Shown here one piece after another: positions 1 through 11,910 of a DNA stretch of 64,000 nt. Position numbers and translations under genes: made by a program. The notes under the pieces were generated by a model, which searched no databases, was not told the DNA's origin, and was given only the letters and a program-made list of their open reading frames with translations. Numbering within the stretch: position 1 is the first letter of the stretch; each line of letters opens with the position of its first letter. The DNA comes from Chrysaora quinquecirrha. Taxonomy: Eukaryota; Cnidaria; Scyphozoa; Semaeostomeae; Pelagiidae. The stretch lies in the NCBI GenBank assembly GCA_014526335.1, contig JACTAT010000048.1:2344556-2408555 (forward strand), in the 5' to 3' direction.

Positions 1-2330
1 TGATTATCAAAGCTAAATATACCGATGCTCTCATCCTGACAGTCCAAGCAATTGTTTGAAAGCAACCACTGCGGGATTGGTATGTGCAAATTGACCATAC
101 CGTATTTTATCCATTAAAAGGCCCTCTCTTTTAAACGACCCTCTCTTTTAAATTCCCTCCTTTCAATTGATAAAAGAGGAGCATTTATTAGAAAAAATCG
201 TGAGCTTGCAATAAACAGCCTGTTTATGGTTATCAGTATAATTATTGTATTTCAGGTATTTCTTTTTATTACAATAGCCTTTTATACTTCTAAAAAGAAA
301 TTATAGAAAAGTAACATTTACGTAAATACGTAGTTCTAAATTATAAAAATAGGTGTTGTGGACCGTTAAGGTGGAAAAGGAATCGAATTACGAACTATTT
401 TAAAATCTATTGTTGATATACTGAAAAATACGAAATATTTTTTTGTTGGTGTTTTAACTCCAAACAAGAGTTAAACCGAGTTATTCTTTTATAAATCGCT
501 TCATCCATTATCACTGCCATTTTTTTTCTTTTGTCAAAGTATTTAATTGTGCTGGGACCACCAATCCCACTTGTCATTTTCTTTTCCCTGTCACTTTGAC
601 AGTAATCCTATTTTCAGACTTTGTATTAAGAAAATGATAAGGCTCGACAACTCTATTAGAACATGACCAACTAACTCTTCGTTTTCTTTATCATTTGTTT
701 TATATATAACAACGGCATACTTATTGTATTCTAATGCTTCTGCTCTTTCATCGGGATGGGCTACAAGTTTTTCTTCGTCATAAGAACTCCAAGCACTTTC
801 ATATACATGATGGCCTCTTATTATTTTTAAAACTTAATTCTGTGGTACTTTTCAAACTTGCGTTTCTCTACAGCTCTTGCCATGTTGCTGTTTTGTAATT
901 GTAATATTTTAAGGAGAGATTCGTAGAGATAGACATGTTGGTATATCCTGTATTACTAATATGTTTAAATGCAAATCAGGTTGCCCCATTGTTATGGCCC
1001 TTTGTTCAATTGAAAAAGAAAGGCTTTTTCCCTGGGCCACCCAGAGATGCGCTTCTTTCTTTAATTGATCCCGTTTCTGGCCGGACACTGTTTAAAGATT
1101 TTGCTAAGCTTTTTGAAACCTATAAGTTGGTTAAAATTTCGATTTTCTCTCGGCTCAAAAAAGTTTCGATTTTGATGGTGGCCATCTATTATGTTCTTTT
1201 CACCACACATACATTGAATCTTTCGCGTGCAACTCTCAGGGGTTTATTCAATGACTTGTGGCTTTAAAAGCCTGGATTCCATATAAAATCTTAACTGTCC
1301 TACAGCTATCGCACAATCGTGAGACGTGAGATTTTCTTTTCGCGCGATTATCGCTCGACCATAAATACAAATTGTGACATTTTTATCATAGCAGAGCCTT
1401 CACAATTACATTATTTCTATTAAGTTCTGATGCAGTCTTTCTTGCAAGATATTTTGAGATATGAAAATGAAAGACGCTTTCCAGACAATTGATACCTTTC
1501 CCAACGGTATATTAATTGGAAGCGTGCGATTGTGTCTTATCTCTCAACTTCACGCTCAAATACAGTACTACACTTCTGTTGTGAACAAAAAAGGCTTTTC
1601 CGACTCCAGCGATGTAAAAGCTTTTTATGTCAACAAAAGTCCCTGACGATAGTAGAATTTTAAGAGTTAAGAATGAAATTTGAATGAACATCAGAGTTTC
1701 AGGTGATTTTTCAACAATTTTCTGCCACTAGATAAATGATTGCAGGTAAATTGGACATTTGTTGGTGGTTTTGGGTGCTTTTCATGAAGTAATGGTTCGT
1801 TTTGAGTGCTTTTGGCTGGTTTTGGGTTGTTTCACCTTTTTGGTAAGTGTGTTTTTACATTTTCAGGGGTCAAAGAACACTAAGAGACTGTAGGCCTAAT
1901 TCATTTTGGAATCTACTCATATTCTCTCCATTTTCAAGAAGAGTTCTTGCTTTGATTATTTCCATAAATCGTCAGGCTAAACTTTGTGTTTTACTGTTTC
2001 AATGCATTGGAAAAACTACTAAGTGGCCATAAATTTTTCAGGTTTCAAGGGATAGGATTTTCAAATTTACGCAGCAGTAACACTACTAATTTTGCGTCTT
2101 AAGTTGACACAAAAGCGTTTGCAATATTCTCAGTAGCTCTGGAAATTTGGTGGAGAAAAAATTTCATTAAGCATTTGCCATCCAACTGTTTGACTTTTAT
2201 TTAGGCTGTTAATGATAGGATTTTCGAGCTTAGACAGGGTATAGAAACGTTTCATTATAATTCAAGTCGATGGAACACAGTCAGAGATACCCTTAACCTC
2301 TGTGACTCACTGGCTGACCTTCAGCTTTCA
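1..2330. other. no supported gene; short pogo-end-like sequence
   Basis: I see no convincing coding region here; the open frames are short, with no recognisable domain or splice context. Around 119-200 there are CCCTCTCTTTTAAA repeats followed by GAGCATTTATTAGA. These resemble the terminal repeats of the pogo/Tigger element whose other end is near 4404-4490, so this could be an old end of that element or of a relative. That link is inferred from short matches only. Confidence 0.35.
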
Positions 2331-2333
2331 TAT

Positions 2334-2580
2334 TATAATGATGATGATGATGATTGTGATGATGATGATGATTATTATTATTATAATTATGATTTTGATG
2401 GCATGATGATGATGATGATTTGATGATGATTATGATTATGATGATGATGATTATGATGATGGTAATGATGATGAGGATGAGGATAATTCTAATGGTGATC
2501 ATAATGTTATAGTTGATGATGGCGATAATGATAAATTTGACGGTGATGATAACTATGATGATGATGATGACGATGATAAT
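2334..2580 (+). repeat. GAT-rich trinucleotide microsatellite
   Basis: Imperfect runs of GAT/ATG, interrupted by ATT and GGT units, fill this stretch. The minus-strand open frame across it is an isoleucine/histidine/asparagine-rich translation of the repeat, not a gene. Confidence 0.9.
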
Positions 2581-2920
2581 GTTCTGTTTTTGTCTGATAG
2601 TGTTCTTTTTAATACCCTTTTATCAATTCTCTTTTGTGTTTACCATTACAAGTAGACTAGCTTTTTAACTTGATGCCCTCAATGCAGGCGAGCTTTTTAC
2701 CTTGACACCCCGATGCGGGTGAATATTAGCACCAGTTTAGCCTTGGGAAGACAAGATACCACTCAGCTGCCTTTTAACTTGCTGCCTTTTAACTTACAGC
2801 CTTCTGAACTTTTGCTAGAGTCCAGGGAGGTTAGCTCCCCATGGCATCCCACAACCTCCACGTTTTGTCGTGTTTATGTGTTTATAAAAAAGGCATTCCT
2901 GTTTTCACAAGCCGTTCAAG

Positions 2921-4024
2921 ATGGATAAACAACATGAATCCTCAACTCAGTCAACGTCCCATATGGGTGAAGAACGAAAAAAATGCAACATGGAATTGAA
3001 AAGAAAAGTGATCAAGTATGGAAAAGAAAATTCTATTCACAGTGCAGCAAAAAAATTTAATATTGACGAAAAGAGAATTTGTGATTGGAAGAGCAAAAAA
3101 GAGGAAGTCACAAAAATAAAAGCAAAGCAATTCAGAGTTGAAGGTGGCGGGTACAAGCTTACAGACACTGAACTAGAAGAAGAAGTTCTGGACTAAAACA
3201 CTGGTAACGAGCAAACATGCTACGTGTTTCCAGAAAACTAATAATGTTTAAGGCAAAAGCAATCTTTGATACAAAATGTGGAGACATTGAGGCTTTAAAA
3301 CAGAACTTTGTTGCTAGCAATGGCTGGTTGGTTAAGTTTATGCAGCGCGAGAGCCTCTCATTGCAAAGAAGAACCACCATTGCTAAAAAAATCCTTCTCA
3401 TCTAATCAGTAAGCTTGTTGGGTACGTTATTCATCTGTGAAGATTATCAACTAGCAAAAATTTCACCCCTAGTTGTATAATAGCAATTCGACGAGACAGC
3501 TGTGTGTGTAGACATGGTCGGAAATACAACTATAACTTTGACTTGTGCAAGAGAAGTAGCACTCACATTAAATGGAATGAAAAGTGAGAGTGTTTTCTTG
3601 ACAGCGAAGGCTGATGGTACCAAAATGAAACCCTTCATAGTTTTCAAAGGTGCAAAAAGAGAATCAGCTGCTCTTAATGAAGATTGTAAAGCTCAATGCG
3701 TGGTTACATCATCCCCGAACGGATGGATGAATGAAGAACTCGTACTATCATATTTAAAAAAAAAGACTTGAAGTATTAACTTTCCAAAAGAGACTGTTAG
3801 CATGGAATACATTTGAAGCTCACATGACTGAGGCAGCTAAAAAAATGTTGAAAGAAATGAAAACAGATGACGCCCTAATTCCTGGAGGATGCACTAAATA
3901 TATCCAGCCTCCTGATGTTTGTTGGAACCAGCTATTCAAGGGCCATATGATGGAATTCTATGATAAATGGCTAGCCTCTAGGGTCCATCATTACACTGAA
4001 GGGGGAAATATGAAGCCTGCATGA
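2921..4024 (+). pseudogene. pogo/Tigger-type transposase, broken
   Basis: Four consecutive plus-strand blocks read like one pogo/Tigger (Tc1/mariner superfamily) transposase. 2921-3196 is an N-terminal helix-turn-helix with a KKFNIDEKRICDW-like core. 3217-3405 is a CENPB-type second DNA-binding domain with SRKLIMFKAKAI and NGWLVKFMQR. About 3490-3771 starts the DDE core with DETAV followed by VDMVGNTT. 3824-4024 holds the end of the core with QPPDV and the following FKG. Stops and frame changes separate the blocks near 3193, 3405-3490 and 3771-3800. The expected second catalytic aspartate (WDxFEAH in the family) reads WNTFEAH near 3805. The gene therefore lacks both an open frame and a catalytic residue. 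The family call is secure; activity is excluded in this copy. Confidence 0.8.
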
Positions 4025-4403
4025 CACTTAGTAGTTACTTGGATTTTGGAAGCATGGGGTTGTCTTGTTAAAAGTGTCATAATTAGCTCATTATAAAGTT
4101 GTCGTTTGAATTCGAGAATTGATGGCGATGAAGACAAGTTGATCCACTATTTTAGTAATGGCCAGCCTTGTTCTTCCGGCTCTGCCATGTTAAATGAACA
4201 GTTGTAGCTCTTAAAGAATGCAGATATGTTGAATAGAAATCCATTCCAAACGACAGATTTGGATGTGGAAGACGCCAATTGAAGGAAATTTATTTGACGG
4301 GGATGAAGATAATTTTGTCAATGTAGAAGATTTTTAAAACTTATCTTAGAAACTTATCTATGTAAATAAATGTTTTTGAAAGAACAAGAATAAGTGTCCA
4401 TTT

Positions 4404-4490
4404 TAGAAATTAACGCCCCTCTCTAATTAATGTCTCTCTCTAATAAATGCCCCCTTTAAAATCCGAAAAAAATTAATAAACCCTCAGTGT
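4404..4490 (+). repeat. probable terminal repeat of the pogo/Tigger element
   Basis: CGCCCCTCTCTAATTAATG, CTCTCTCTAATAAATGCCCCC and similar blocks have the repetitive look of Tigger ends. They lie about 380 bp downstream of the last transposase block. Related but poorer sequence is at 119-200. The exact terminus and a TA target duplication were not resolved. Confidence 0.45.
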
Positions 4491-4564
4491 GTTTAATAGA
4501 GAGAATCAATAAATAGATCCTGCTTTCCACCTACCCACCTTTCACGCTTGAATGGGTTGTGACT

Positions 4565-6770
4565 CTACAAGCTATTTGTAAGGCATCTATAAGAAATGAG
4601 TGTTTGATAGAGCAATAAAATAAGAACTTTGCCTCTACTTAAACAGCTTGGAAATGATAAGGTTGTGAGTATAGACGAAAAAAAGGACGCACCCATCATC
4701 ACTATTACCTTGTCCTCACCAAACAGATTTGGGTAAATCCACTGAACCTGTTTGGCCATCGCATACACTGGTTGATCTGCTGTTATAACATGCTCTAGAT
4801 TTAACTTTAGAAGAGCCTCTTTGATTATATTCATTGTATGACGAACAACGGCTGGAGAGTTTATACTTTCATTGATCAACAGCAGCAACGTGGATATACA
4901 TTTGAGAGACTGGCTTGGGACTTCCTGGAGTTGAAAGCTGACCAAGATAACCAATGTTCCAAGTCTGTTTCGATTTCTTTTTCATTTACAATTTCTAAAT
5001 TTTTCAGCCAAATTTCCGCCTCCTTCCCAGCATCGAACATTCGACCATTTGAAGGGTTAACTGATTGCAACAGGAACTCTTCTGGTTTGGACTTGGCTGG
5101 TAGAATCTGTGTGTAATACTCCGGTAGCTCAATCTTGGTTCGATGATCCTCATTAATTGTTGTCAGTTGAATGTCCGGGCGCTCTAATGGTTTTTCTGGG
5201 TGCTGAAAAAGGGAAATGCTAGTTCCATGAAATGATTGTGTTGCTGTCGTAGACAATGAATGATGATCAATTGCAGCAGTGTTAAAAAGACCTTCTCTTA
5301 GACTTGTTGGGCATACTACTCCTTCCTCCTGGTATTTCTTACAAAGAATTCTAGTAACAGTTGACTGTACACTCTTGATTCTTTCATTTGAAACACTGAG
5401 TCCATTTTTTGCCAACATATTGATTAGACCTTTTTTACGAGTTTTAGAATCGACAAGCAAACCTGCATATAGCAGAAAAGGCATTTCGGCTTCCTTTAAA
5501 TGTTTAATATTATTTGAATCGACAGATTTAGGTCGTCTTCGCTTTGCTATATTGAAACAAATAAGCTGTGAAAGAGTTAGGGCAATCTTATCTTTACTTG
5601 GATCGTCGATTCTTGTTCTGTTCGTTATCATAATGATCAATGTTACCAAGGAGTTCAGTATTGATACTTTTTTGTTACTTGCAATTGACTCATTATTGCC
5701 GACATTTTCCCTATAATCAAAAACATGCTTTCCGATTATAAATTGCAGTTTTCGAAAGGCATATTCTATCATCTTCGTAGCTTTGCAAACAGGCTTGGAA
5801 AACAGCGCGTCCGGCTTCTTTCCTGAACAACAGAATCACATCTTCACCCTTTTTCTTTTCTTCTAATTCCGGCATATGTGACAAAATTCTTTCCTTAAGG
5901 CGTGTACTATGACCATTCTTTTCACAGACATCGGATACACCGAATTCTTTCAATCGCTCACAATACAAAGATTTGGTATCTCAAAGCTTAAAAACAGGAA
6001 TACAATCAGAGCAATTGCGTGAATCTTCAATATAATCCAGAATCTCTGCCAAAACAATACCCTCAATTATTGCATATTCAGGTTCCATGAGTGACTTTGA
6101 TTCTTTCACGTCTCGGAATCTGTTATATAGAGATGTAAGGCACACTATATGATATAGGGCTTCCACGGCAATCATGTCCCCCTCCGCTAGCTTTGCTAGG
6201 AGTTTCTCATCACATAACTGAGTTGCAGCATATCTAACTTTTCTATCCAGATCAAATGTTTGTGCTTGTGCCAGATTAGCTCTGTCATCCTCCTTGTCAC
6301 AAAAGAAGGATTTAACTTTGAAGTTGTCTGCACTAAATCGAGATCTTGTACTTGGAGGCGAGCTTAGAAATGAATCTATACTTTTGTCTTTATCGATATG
6401 GACTTCAGTTTGCTTGTGTTTCTTTGAAAATCTGTTAAGATGAAAATCGTTGTACATATTTCTACATTTTTTATGGAATTTTGCTTCATTTGATGTAAGT
6501 TTTTGCTGTTTAGTTAAGAAATTCTGTTGCTGATAGACAACGGAAGTTCACCTCACCAACCTCATGAAACTTTTTCAACTGACTGGCAATGGAGCTATAC
6601 CCAGCTGATTTGTCAGGTCTTTTGCTATTCTTTGCTGGACAGATAAGTTCCTCTGATGATGGCTCTTGACAAATAAAAAATAAATCCCAGTTCCAAGCTC
6701 CAGGTCTGAGAATCCCTTTTTTAATGATTTGCCTGAGCATTGAACCTTTCAATGAGGTGATTGAAGTCAT
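4565..6770 (-). pseudogene. broken gene of a cnidarian-expanded, transposase-like family
   Basis: Read from 6770 down to 4565, several blocks belong to one protein. 6770-6510 is N-terminal. 6457-5717 is one frame interrupted by a TGA at about 5981. A frame change near 5720 leads into 5772-4876, and another near 4940 leads into the last block, down to about 4690. The middle contains SFHGTSISLFQHPEKP and the end contains VITADQPVYAMAKQVQW followed by GEDKVIVMMG. From memory this family is abundant as uncharacterised proteins in corals, anemones and some fish. The D-Q-x-x-Y motif recalls the GDQxTY motif of DUF6589 proteins, so a transposase origin is plausible but unproven. The frame fades after VMMG and the usual downstream part is missing. 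No splice signals were needed to explain the breaks. Confidence 0.6.
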
Positions 6771-6775
6771 AACTT

Positions 6776-7320
6776 CAGTCTAATAATAGCACAAGGGGGC
6801 ATTTTCCAACTGGGGTCCACATCCTATCTTTTTCAGCCTTTCAGACTGCCCCTTTTCACCATGTTTGATGCCTCTAGCGCAATTTATAACAAAACTACAG
6901 TTAAAACTTGTATAGAGGTCTGGTACCTATTACCCCAGTCTAAAAATAGCATAAGGGAACATTTTTCAATTCGGGTCCTCATCCTATCTTTTTCAGCATG
7001 TCAAACTACCCATTTTCACCATGTTTGATGCCTCTAACACGATTCATAAAAAAACTACAGTTAAAACTTGTGTAGAGGTCTGCCAGTCTAAAAATAGCAC
7101 AAGGAGGCATTTTTCACTTGGGATCCGTATCCTATCTTTTTCAGCATGTGAAGCTACCCATTTTCAGCACTTTTGATGCCTCTAACGCGATTCATAACAA
7201 AGCTACAGTTAAAACTTGTGTAGAGGTCTGGTACCTATTACACCAGTCTAAAAATAGCACAAGGAGGCATTTTTCAGTTGGGATCCATATCCTATCTTTT
7301 TCAGCGTGTCAAACTACCCC
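6776..7320 (+). repeat. tandem repeat, about 160-bp unit, 3.5 copies
   Basis: Units begin with CAGTCTAAAAATAGCA at 6776, 6936, 7084 and 7244. Each then carries CATCCTATCTTTTTCAGC, a TTTTCACCATGTTTGATGCC-like block and AAAACTTGTGTAGAGGTCTG. The unit from 6936 lacks about 12 bp of the GGTACCTATTAC tail. Open frames across this stretch are repeat translations. A diverged inverted relative is at 40411-40660. Confidence 0.9.
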
Positions 7321-7853
7321 TCTTCACCAATTTTGGTGCTGGTATCATAAAAATGCACAATTCAACCTAAATATGGTTCCAACAGCCCCAACTACTTGTC
7401 AGAGTGGCTTAATTAGAGGCATGGCTGGTAATTTGCAACCTGTTTGATATGTTGGGTAACCGATGCCATCAGTAGTAAAACAGCAAAAGACAAAGGTAAA
7501 GAAACTTACACAAATGTCACCAAAGATGTCGATGGTCATAATGAAATTAATGATGACTTCACAGGGCAAGATTCCTATGATGAATTTGATTGGTTGTACT
7601 CAAGCTCTGATGAAAAATCCACGTATGATAGCGATGAAACTGAATATCTGTCTTAATCTCACTTTGGTTATTTTTTGGACGTCTTCAACTTGAACAAATG
7701 GCTCAAAAATTTCATATGCCGTGTTGGGGCATTGTATAATCTTTCACTTGGGATATTTTAATTAGTGTTTTGTTGCACGTTTCAATCTTGGACAAAATAT
7801 ATTGAGACAACAAGAAGACTCCCAGTAATACTATCAATTCCTTAACTTTAGCT

Positions 7854-8165
7854 TTGCTAACCAACAATACACTCCCCCTCCCCCCTTGGATCGAATATCT
7901 CGAGAATCAGTCTCGTAGAAATAACATTCAAATTATTGGTGTCACAGAGCAAGAAAATGAAACTTCGGAAAAATCTGAAGAACTGGTCGAGGAAATTGTC
8001 AAAGAGAAGCTGGATTTGTCAGATGCCTTGGAAATTGAAAGAGCTCACCGTGTGGGAAAAAAGAGAAGTCCTGATGAGACAAGCCCAGATAGATCATAGT
8101 ATGGCCCTCGCCCAATTTTCGCCAAATTTATGTCCTGGAAACAGCGTGAAATGATAGTAAAAAAC
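7854..8165 (+). pseudogene. LINE ORF1-like (transposase_22 type) fragment
   Basis: The frame starting near 7875 encodes YLENQSRRNNIQIIGV, an acidic coiled-coil-like stretch and IERAHRVGKK. After a break near 8098 the neighbouring frame gives RPIFAKFMSWKQREMIV. This order (entry to the RRM-like domain, the AHR motif, then the PIxxKF..W..RE motif) is typical of L1/CR1-type ORF1 nucleic-acid-binding proteins. N- and C-terminal parts and any reverse transcriptase are absent, so it is a dead fragment. A preceding acidic frame at 7444-7656 is unrecognised and may be noise. Confidence 0.65.
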
Positions 8166-8169
8166 TCAA

Positions 8170-9730
8170 ATCATTTCTACTTGAAAATAATTATTTAAGC
8201 TGATTATTTTGACAGGTGCTCTCTCCTCTATTAGCTTTGCTACTGAGACAGCTCCTCCTCAAGAATTCCCCTTCATGCAAATCCTCCAGTGTTATGCTTT
8301 TCCTTTTTATGTCAATGTAGTATCTTAATTTGATTTTAGTTATTTAATTGTTGTAACTTTTTAGAGTATTTGTATGTTGTGGAATTTTAAAATCAATGAA
8401 ACTGAACTGAAGCTTATGTGAAAAAAGGAATTTTTTGCTGGGAGGTTATTCAAAGTTTAGGCTTGCGGAAGGGTTATTTAAAAGTCCAGTAGTCCCAGTG
8501 CATTTTTGATAGAATAACAGAGAGATAAAAGATTGACCTATCTGTATTGTATAATCAAAATCAGCTCCTTGCCAAAAGCCAATGCCTGAATATTTTTTGA
8601 ATTCATAGTACGACCTAAGACTTATTCCCTCAATCATAGTTATCATTACTAAAATGAATCACTTGGAAACCGAAAATACAATTTGAATGATCTCAGTTTG
8701 GTGTAGTGTTGCGCTGATGAGCGATATCTGGGACTCAGGGAAGTCTAGTAACACCCATCCGCAGTAGCACTAGCTTTTTCATTTACTTAAGAGATACATT
8801 ACAAGCAGAAACCATTTTTAAGGCCTCCGAGTTATTACCCAGGGAGGCACAGAGGTGACACATGTTGCAGATTAACTTCATTGACTACAAACTCCTATAG
8901 GCAATAAAAGGAAAATGGATGATATTTCTACAAATATGCACTTCATACCCTTCATACAAGTGTCAACAACACTTTCACAAAGGCAAAACATTTTATTACC
9001 TATACAATATATTTGTCAGTTCATCTTTCTGTTTGACAGGATTTGCTTATGCCATGGCACACAATAAGATGCACATTTTCATATCCTATGGAACCAAGCT
9101 GTCACATAAAACATACATCAAGCCATTCCAATCTCTTCACTACTAAGATAAAATGAGGAACAATTCACCAAGGACCAACCTGTGAGAAGCATAGGAATAC
9201 AATTACAATTCCACAAATGCAAACACAAAATATATATATTGCTTGCATAAGGAACTCTTATTGTATATCCTAACAAAATTAAGATATACAGCAGCCAAAA
9301 ACTTCATGCTATCTTCTTTCAAATCTTTTGTTACATACAGTAAATACCCAGGCTTTCCTAGCTTACCCCCTGGCAGTCAAAATTTTTTAACATGGTCAAA
9401 GTTTAGCTTTTGATGCGTTCAAAATTTAGCTTTTAGTTTAGCTTATCAATGAAACTATTAATGTGAATGTGATTCTGAAACTCAGTCTGAATTTAGGTCC
9501 CAGGGCATCAAAGTGATTCATTCTGGTACGGATGGATTTCAGCAGACACTTTTGAAAACAAATAATGCTGCTGAGTCCTACTGATGGCATACCTCAAAAC
9601 CCCTAAACCTCAACCCAGAACACAACCCTAAAACCCAATCCGATCCCCTAAGAGACAAAATATCCAAAAACGTCGGCAAGGGTAGCTTTTGGTGTAATGT
9701 AGTAAAAAGAATGAACAGTTTCAATGTTTA
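8170..9730. other. no supported gene
   Basis: AT-rich sequence with only short open frames and no recognisable domain, repeat array or terminal repeats. Nothing here could be called. Confidence 0.5.
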
Positions 9731-9789
9731 AAAACTGTGCCAACAAGATAGATACATTAAACCATCTTTTAAAGATGCTTTAGCTAAAA

Positions 9790-10132
9790 ATGATATTCAA
9801 GAATAAATTCATTTCGACAATGAAGTGTTAGAAGCATATTATGATGAAGATCCTTTTTCTTTTCCTGCTTCATTTATTTTAAACCGTGGAACCTATTCTA
9901 AAGATCATAGAGAGCTGTAGGGAAAGCATGGGCCAGTGGCTTATTTTGCTGATTTGGGCATAGTTTTTATTTTGATTCTTATTGTAAAAGCCCAAGCGAA
10001 TTATATATTAGAATTTGTAAAAAAAACTTTATAAAGAGACGTTTACTTGATTTTAAATTGAAATGTTTGTGTAATGAGCAGATTAGAGCTTACAGTACTA
10101 AAGTATGTGGGGAATATTCTATATATTTATTA
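9790..10132 (+). pseudogene. Polinton/adintovirus-like cysteine protease, 5' part
   Basis: Decayed frames carry the landmarks of an adenovirus-type cysteine protease, the PRO gene of Polinton (Maverick) elements and adintoviruses, which processes virion proteins. A GKH..-like histidine region is followed by a YFADLG block and a FDSY block, and the catalytic cysteine lies in a VCGEYS context at about 10105-10122. A TAG stop interrupts the frame near 9917, and a frame change sits at a T run near 9968. The coding sequence is cut after 10132 by a foldback element and resumes at 11191. This is an old, inactive copy. Confidence 0.6.
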
Positions 10133-11181
10133 GGCTATTACTAAAAGCAGGAACGGGGAATATCAGCGGGAACGGGCGAGAATCACCGGGAACGTGTGGG
10201 AACGCGCGGGAACAAGCGGGAACGAGCGGGAATCAGCGGGAACAGGTGGGAACGAGCGGGAATGACCGGGAATCAGCGGGAACGAGCGGGAATCAGCGGA
10301 AACGGGCGGGAATCAGCGGGAACGGAGGGTTCTAAAAGTCACAAAAGAATTATTTGTCCACCCAAAAAATTCTTAGTTTGTTATTACTTTTAATTTTCAA
10401 TTTCAATTTTTTAACTTGTATCTTACTGTTTTGACCATGTATCAAATGATATAGTGTCATAAAAAATTAAATCCTTTGTGTTGTGTCACAAGTTTACAGA
10501 AGTTCAAGTTACTCGGCTTCCGGCTGCTTCCGGTAGGCGATCATGTTGTTTCGGTTATGCAATTTCATTGATTTCATTTACTCCACTTCAAGATCTCGTG
10601 TTTACGCACATGTAAACGTTTGTTATCAAAATATCGTTGTTTTCCAATCCTAAAATTGTTGCATTTTTTGTGTTTTCGATTTTGAAATTTTTAGAGTAAA
10701 TTTAGTGATATTATCAATTTCTTCTTTTTTCCTAATTAGTATTTGAAAATGACAATTCGATTTGACAGGCATTAAGCTTATAAATCATTGTCATTTAATA
10801 TTTATTTTTCGATCGATCTCTTGTGACTTTTAGAACCCTCCGTTCCCGCTGATTCCCGCCCGTTCCCGCTGATTCCCGCTCGTTCCCGCTTGTTCCCACT
10901 CGTTCCCACCCGTTCCCGCTGATTCCCGCTCGTTCCTGCTCGTTCCTGGTCGTTCCCACTGATTCCCACCCGTTCCGCTCGTTCCGCCCGTTCCGCTGAT
11001 TCCGGTCATTCCGCTTGTTCCGCTGATTACCGGTCATTCCGCTTGTTCCGCTTTCGTTCCGCTGATTCCCGGTCATTCCGCTCATTCCGCTGATTCCGCT
11101 TTCGTTCCCAGCGTTCCCTTACGTTCGGTGATTCCCGCTCGTTCCCGCTGATATTCCCCGTTCCTGCTTTTAGTAATAGCC
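10133..11181. mobile_element. 1,049-bp foldback element with minisatellite inverted repeats
   Basis: The left end reads GGCTATTACTAAAAGCAGG and the right end is its exact reverse complement. The 9-bp sequence TATTTATTA occurs directly on both sides (10124-10132 and 11182-11190) as a target duplication. The inverted repeats extend inward about 215 bp on the left and about 350 bp on the right. They consist of GC-rich GGGAACGAGC / GGGAATCAGC 10-mers and end in a shared GGAGGGTTCTAAAAGTCACAA. The central loop of about 480 bp is AT-rich with no gene. A 9-bp duplication fits Mutator-like or Merlin-like elements; the foldback form resembles FB/MULE-type non-autonomous elements. Family assignment is inference. 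Confidence 0.85.
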
Positions 11182-11190
11182 TATTTATTA

Positions 11191-11340
11191 CAACTCATGA
11201 ATCGTGTAAAAAATCAACACAATGTTAAGATTATTTCAGATCCGGACTTTCCTAAACAGATAAAACTGAAAAAGCATATTCTTCACAGTTATAGACAATT
11301 AATGATCAAATTGTAAAACATTGGGTGGAGAAAACTTTAT
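11191..11340 (+). pseudogene. Polinton-like protease, 3' part after the foldback insertion
   Basis: Immediately after the second target duplication the frame that was cut at 10132 continues (LMNRVKNQ...). This supports insertion of the foldback element into the protease gene. The frame runs into a stop within about 120 bp. Confidence 0.45.
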
Positions 11341-11420
11341 ATTATTATGAAATAAAAAACATTATATAATAAAGTGTAGAAATATTCATTGAAAGTGTTT
11401 TTTATGTATATTCTTATTGA

Positions 11421-11910
11421 ATGGAAAATGGCAAAAGCAATAATAAAAAAACGAAATATTATAAAAAGAAGGAAAATAAGCTTACAAACTTGAAAGGAGA
11501 TGGCTTATTTGATAATATTAAACATTGGTTTGTAAATAAGGCGCTAAAGATAACACAATTACCTGCTGCACAGCATGGTTTAAATCCTACAATACAAATG
11601 AAAGGTTGGAAAAGGTGTGCGTAAAGCAGCTGATGTTCCAAAAAACATATAAGATAAATTTGTGGCTTATTTGATAATATTAAACATTGGTTTGTTTAAA
11701 TCCTACAATACAAATGAAAGGTTTGAAAAGGTGTGTGTAAAGCAGCTGGTGTTCCAAAAAAACATATAAGATAAATTTGTGGCTTATTTGATAATATTAA
11801 ACATTGATTTGCAAAAAAAACGTGCTAACGATAACATCATTAACTGCTGTACAGCATGGTTTAAATCATACAATTAAAAAGAAAGGGTGGAAAAATCCAA
11901 ACATTTACAG
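11421..11910 (+). pseudogene. small basic protein gene with internal tandem duplications
   Basis: A 67-codon frame (11421-11624) is lysine-rich with a GDGLFDNIKHWF segment. The DNA encoding that segment is repeated at about 11662 and 11781 (GGCTTATTTGATAATATTAA...), each time with the following AAACATT block, in tandem units of about 120-150 bp. Repeats two and three carry no open frame. The setting between Polinton protease and a hydrophobic-basic frame suggests a minor virion protein gene that was locally amplified and then lost. The product is not recognised. Confidence 0.35.

Noticed and set aside
2293..2502. Minus-strand frame rich in isoleucine, asparagine and histidine
   Set aside because: Translation of the GAT microsatellite; no independent coding signal.
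119..4490. A complete 4.4-kb Tigger element with both ends
   Set aside because: The left sequence matches only in short words in mixed orientation; ends and a TA duplication could not be shown.
10105..11085. Open frames rich in glycine/asparagine/arginine on both strands
   Set aside because: Translations of the 10-bp minisatellite in the foldback arms.
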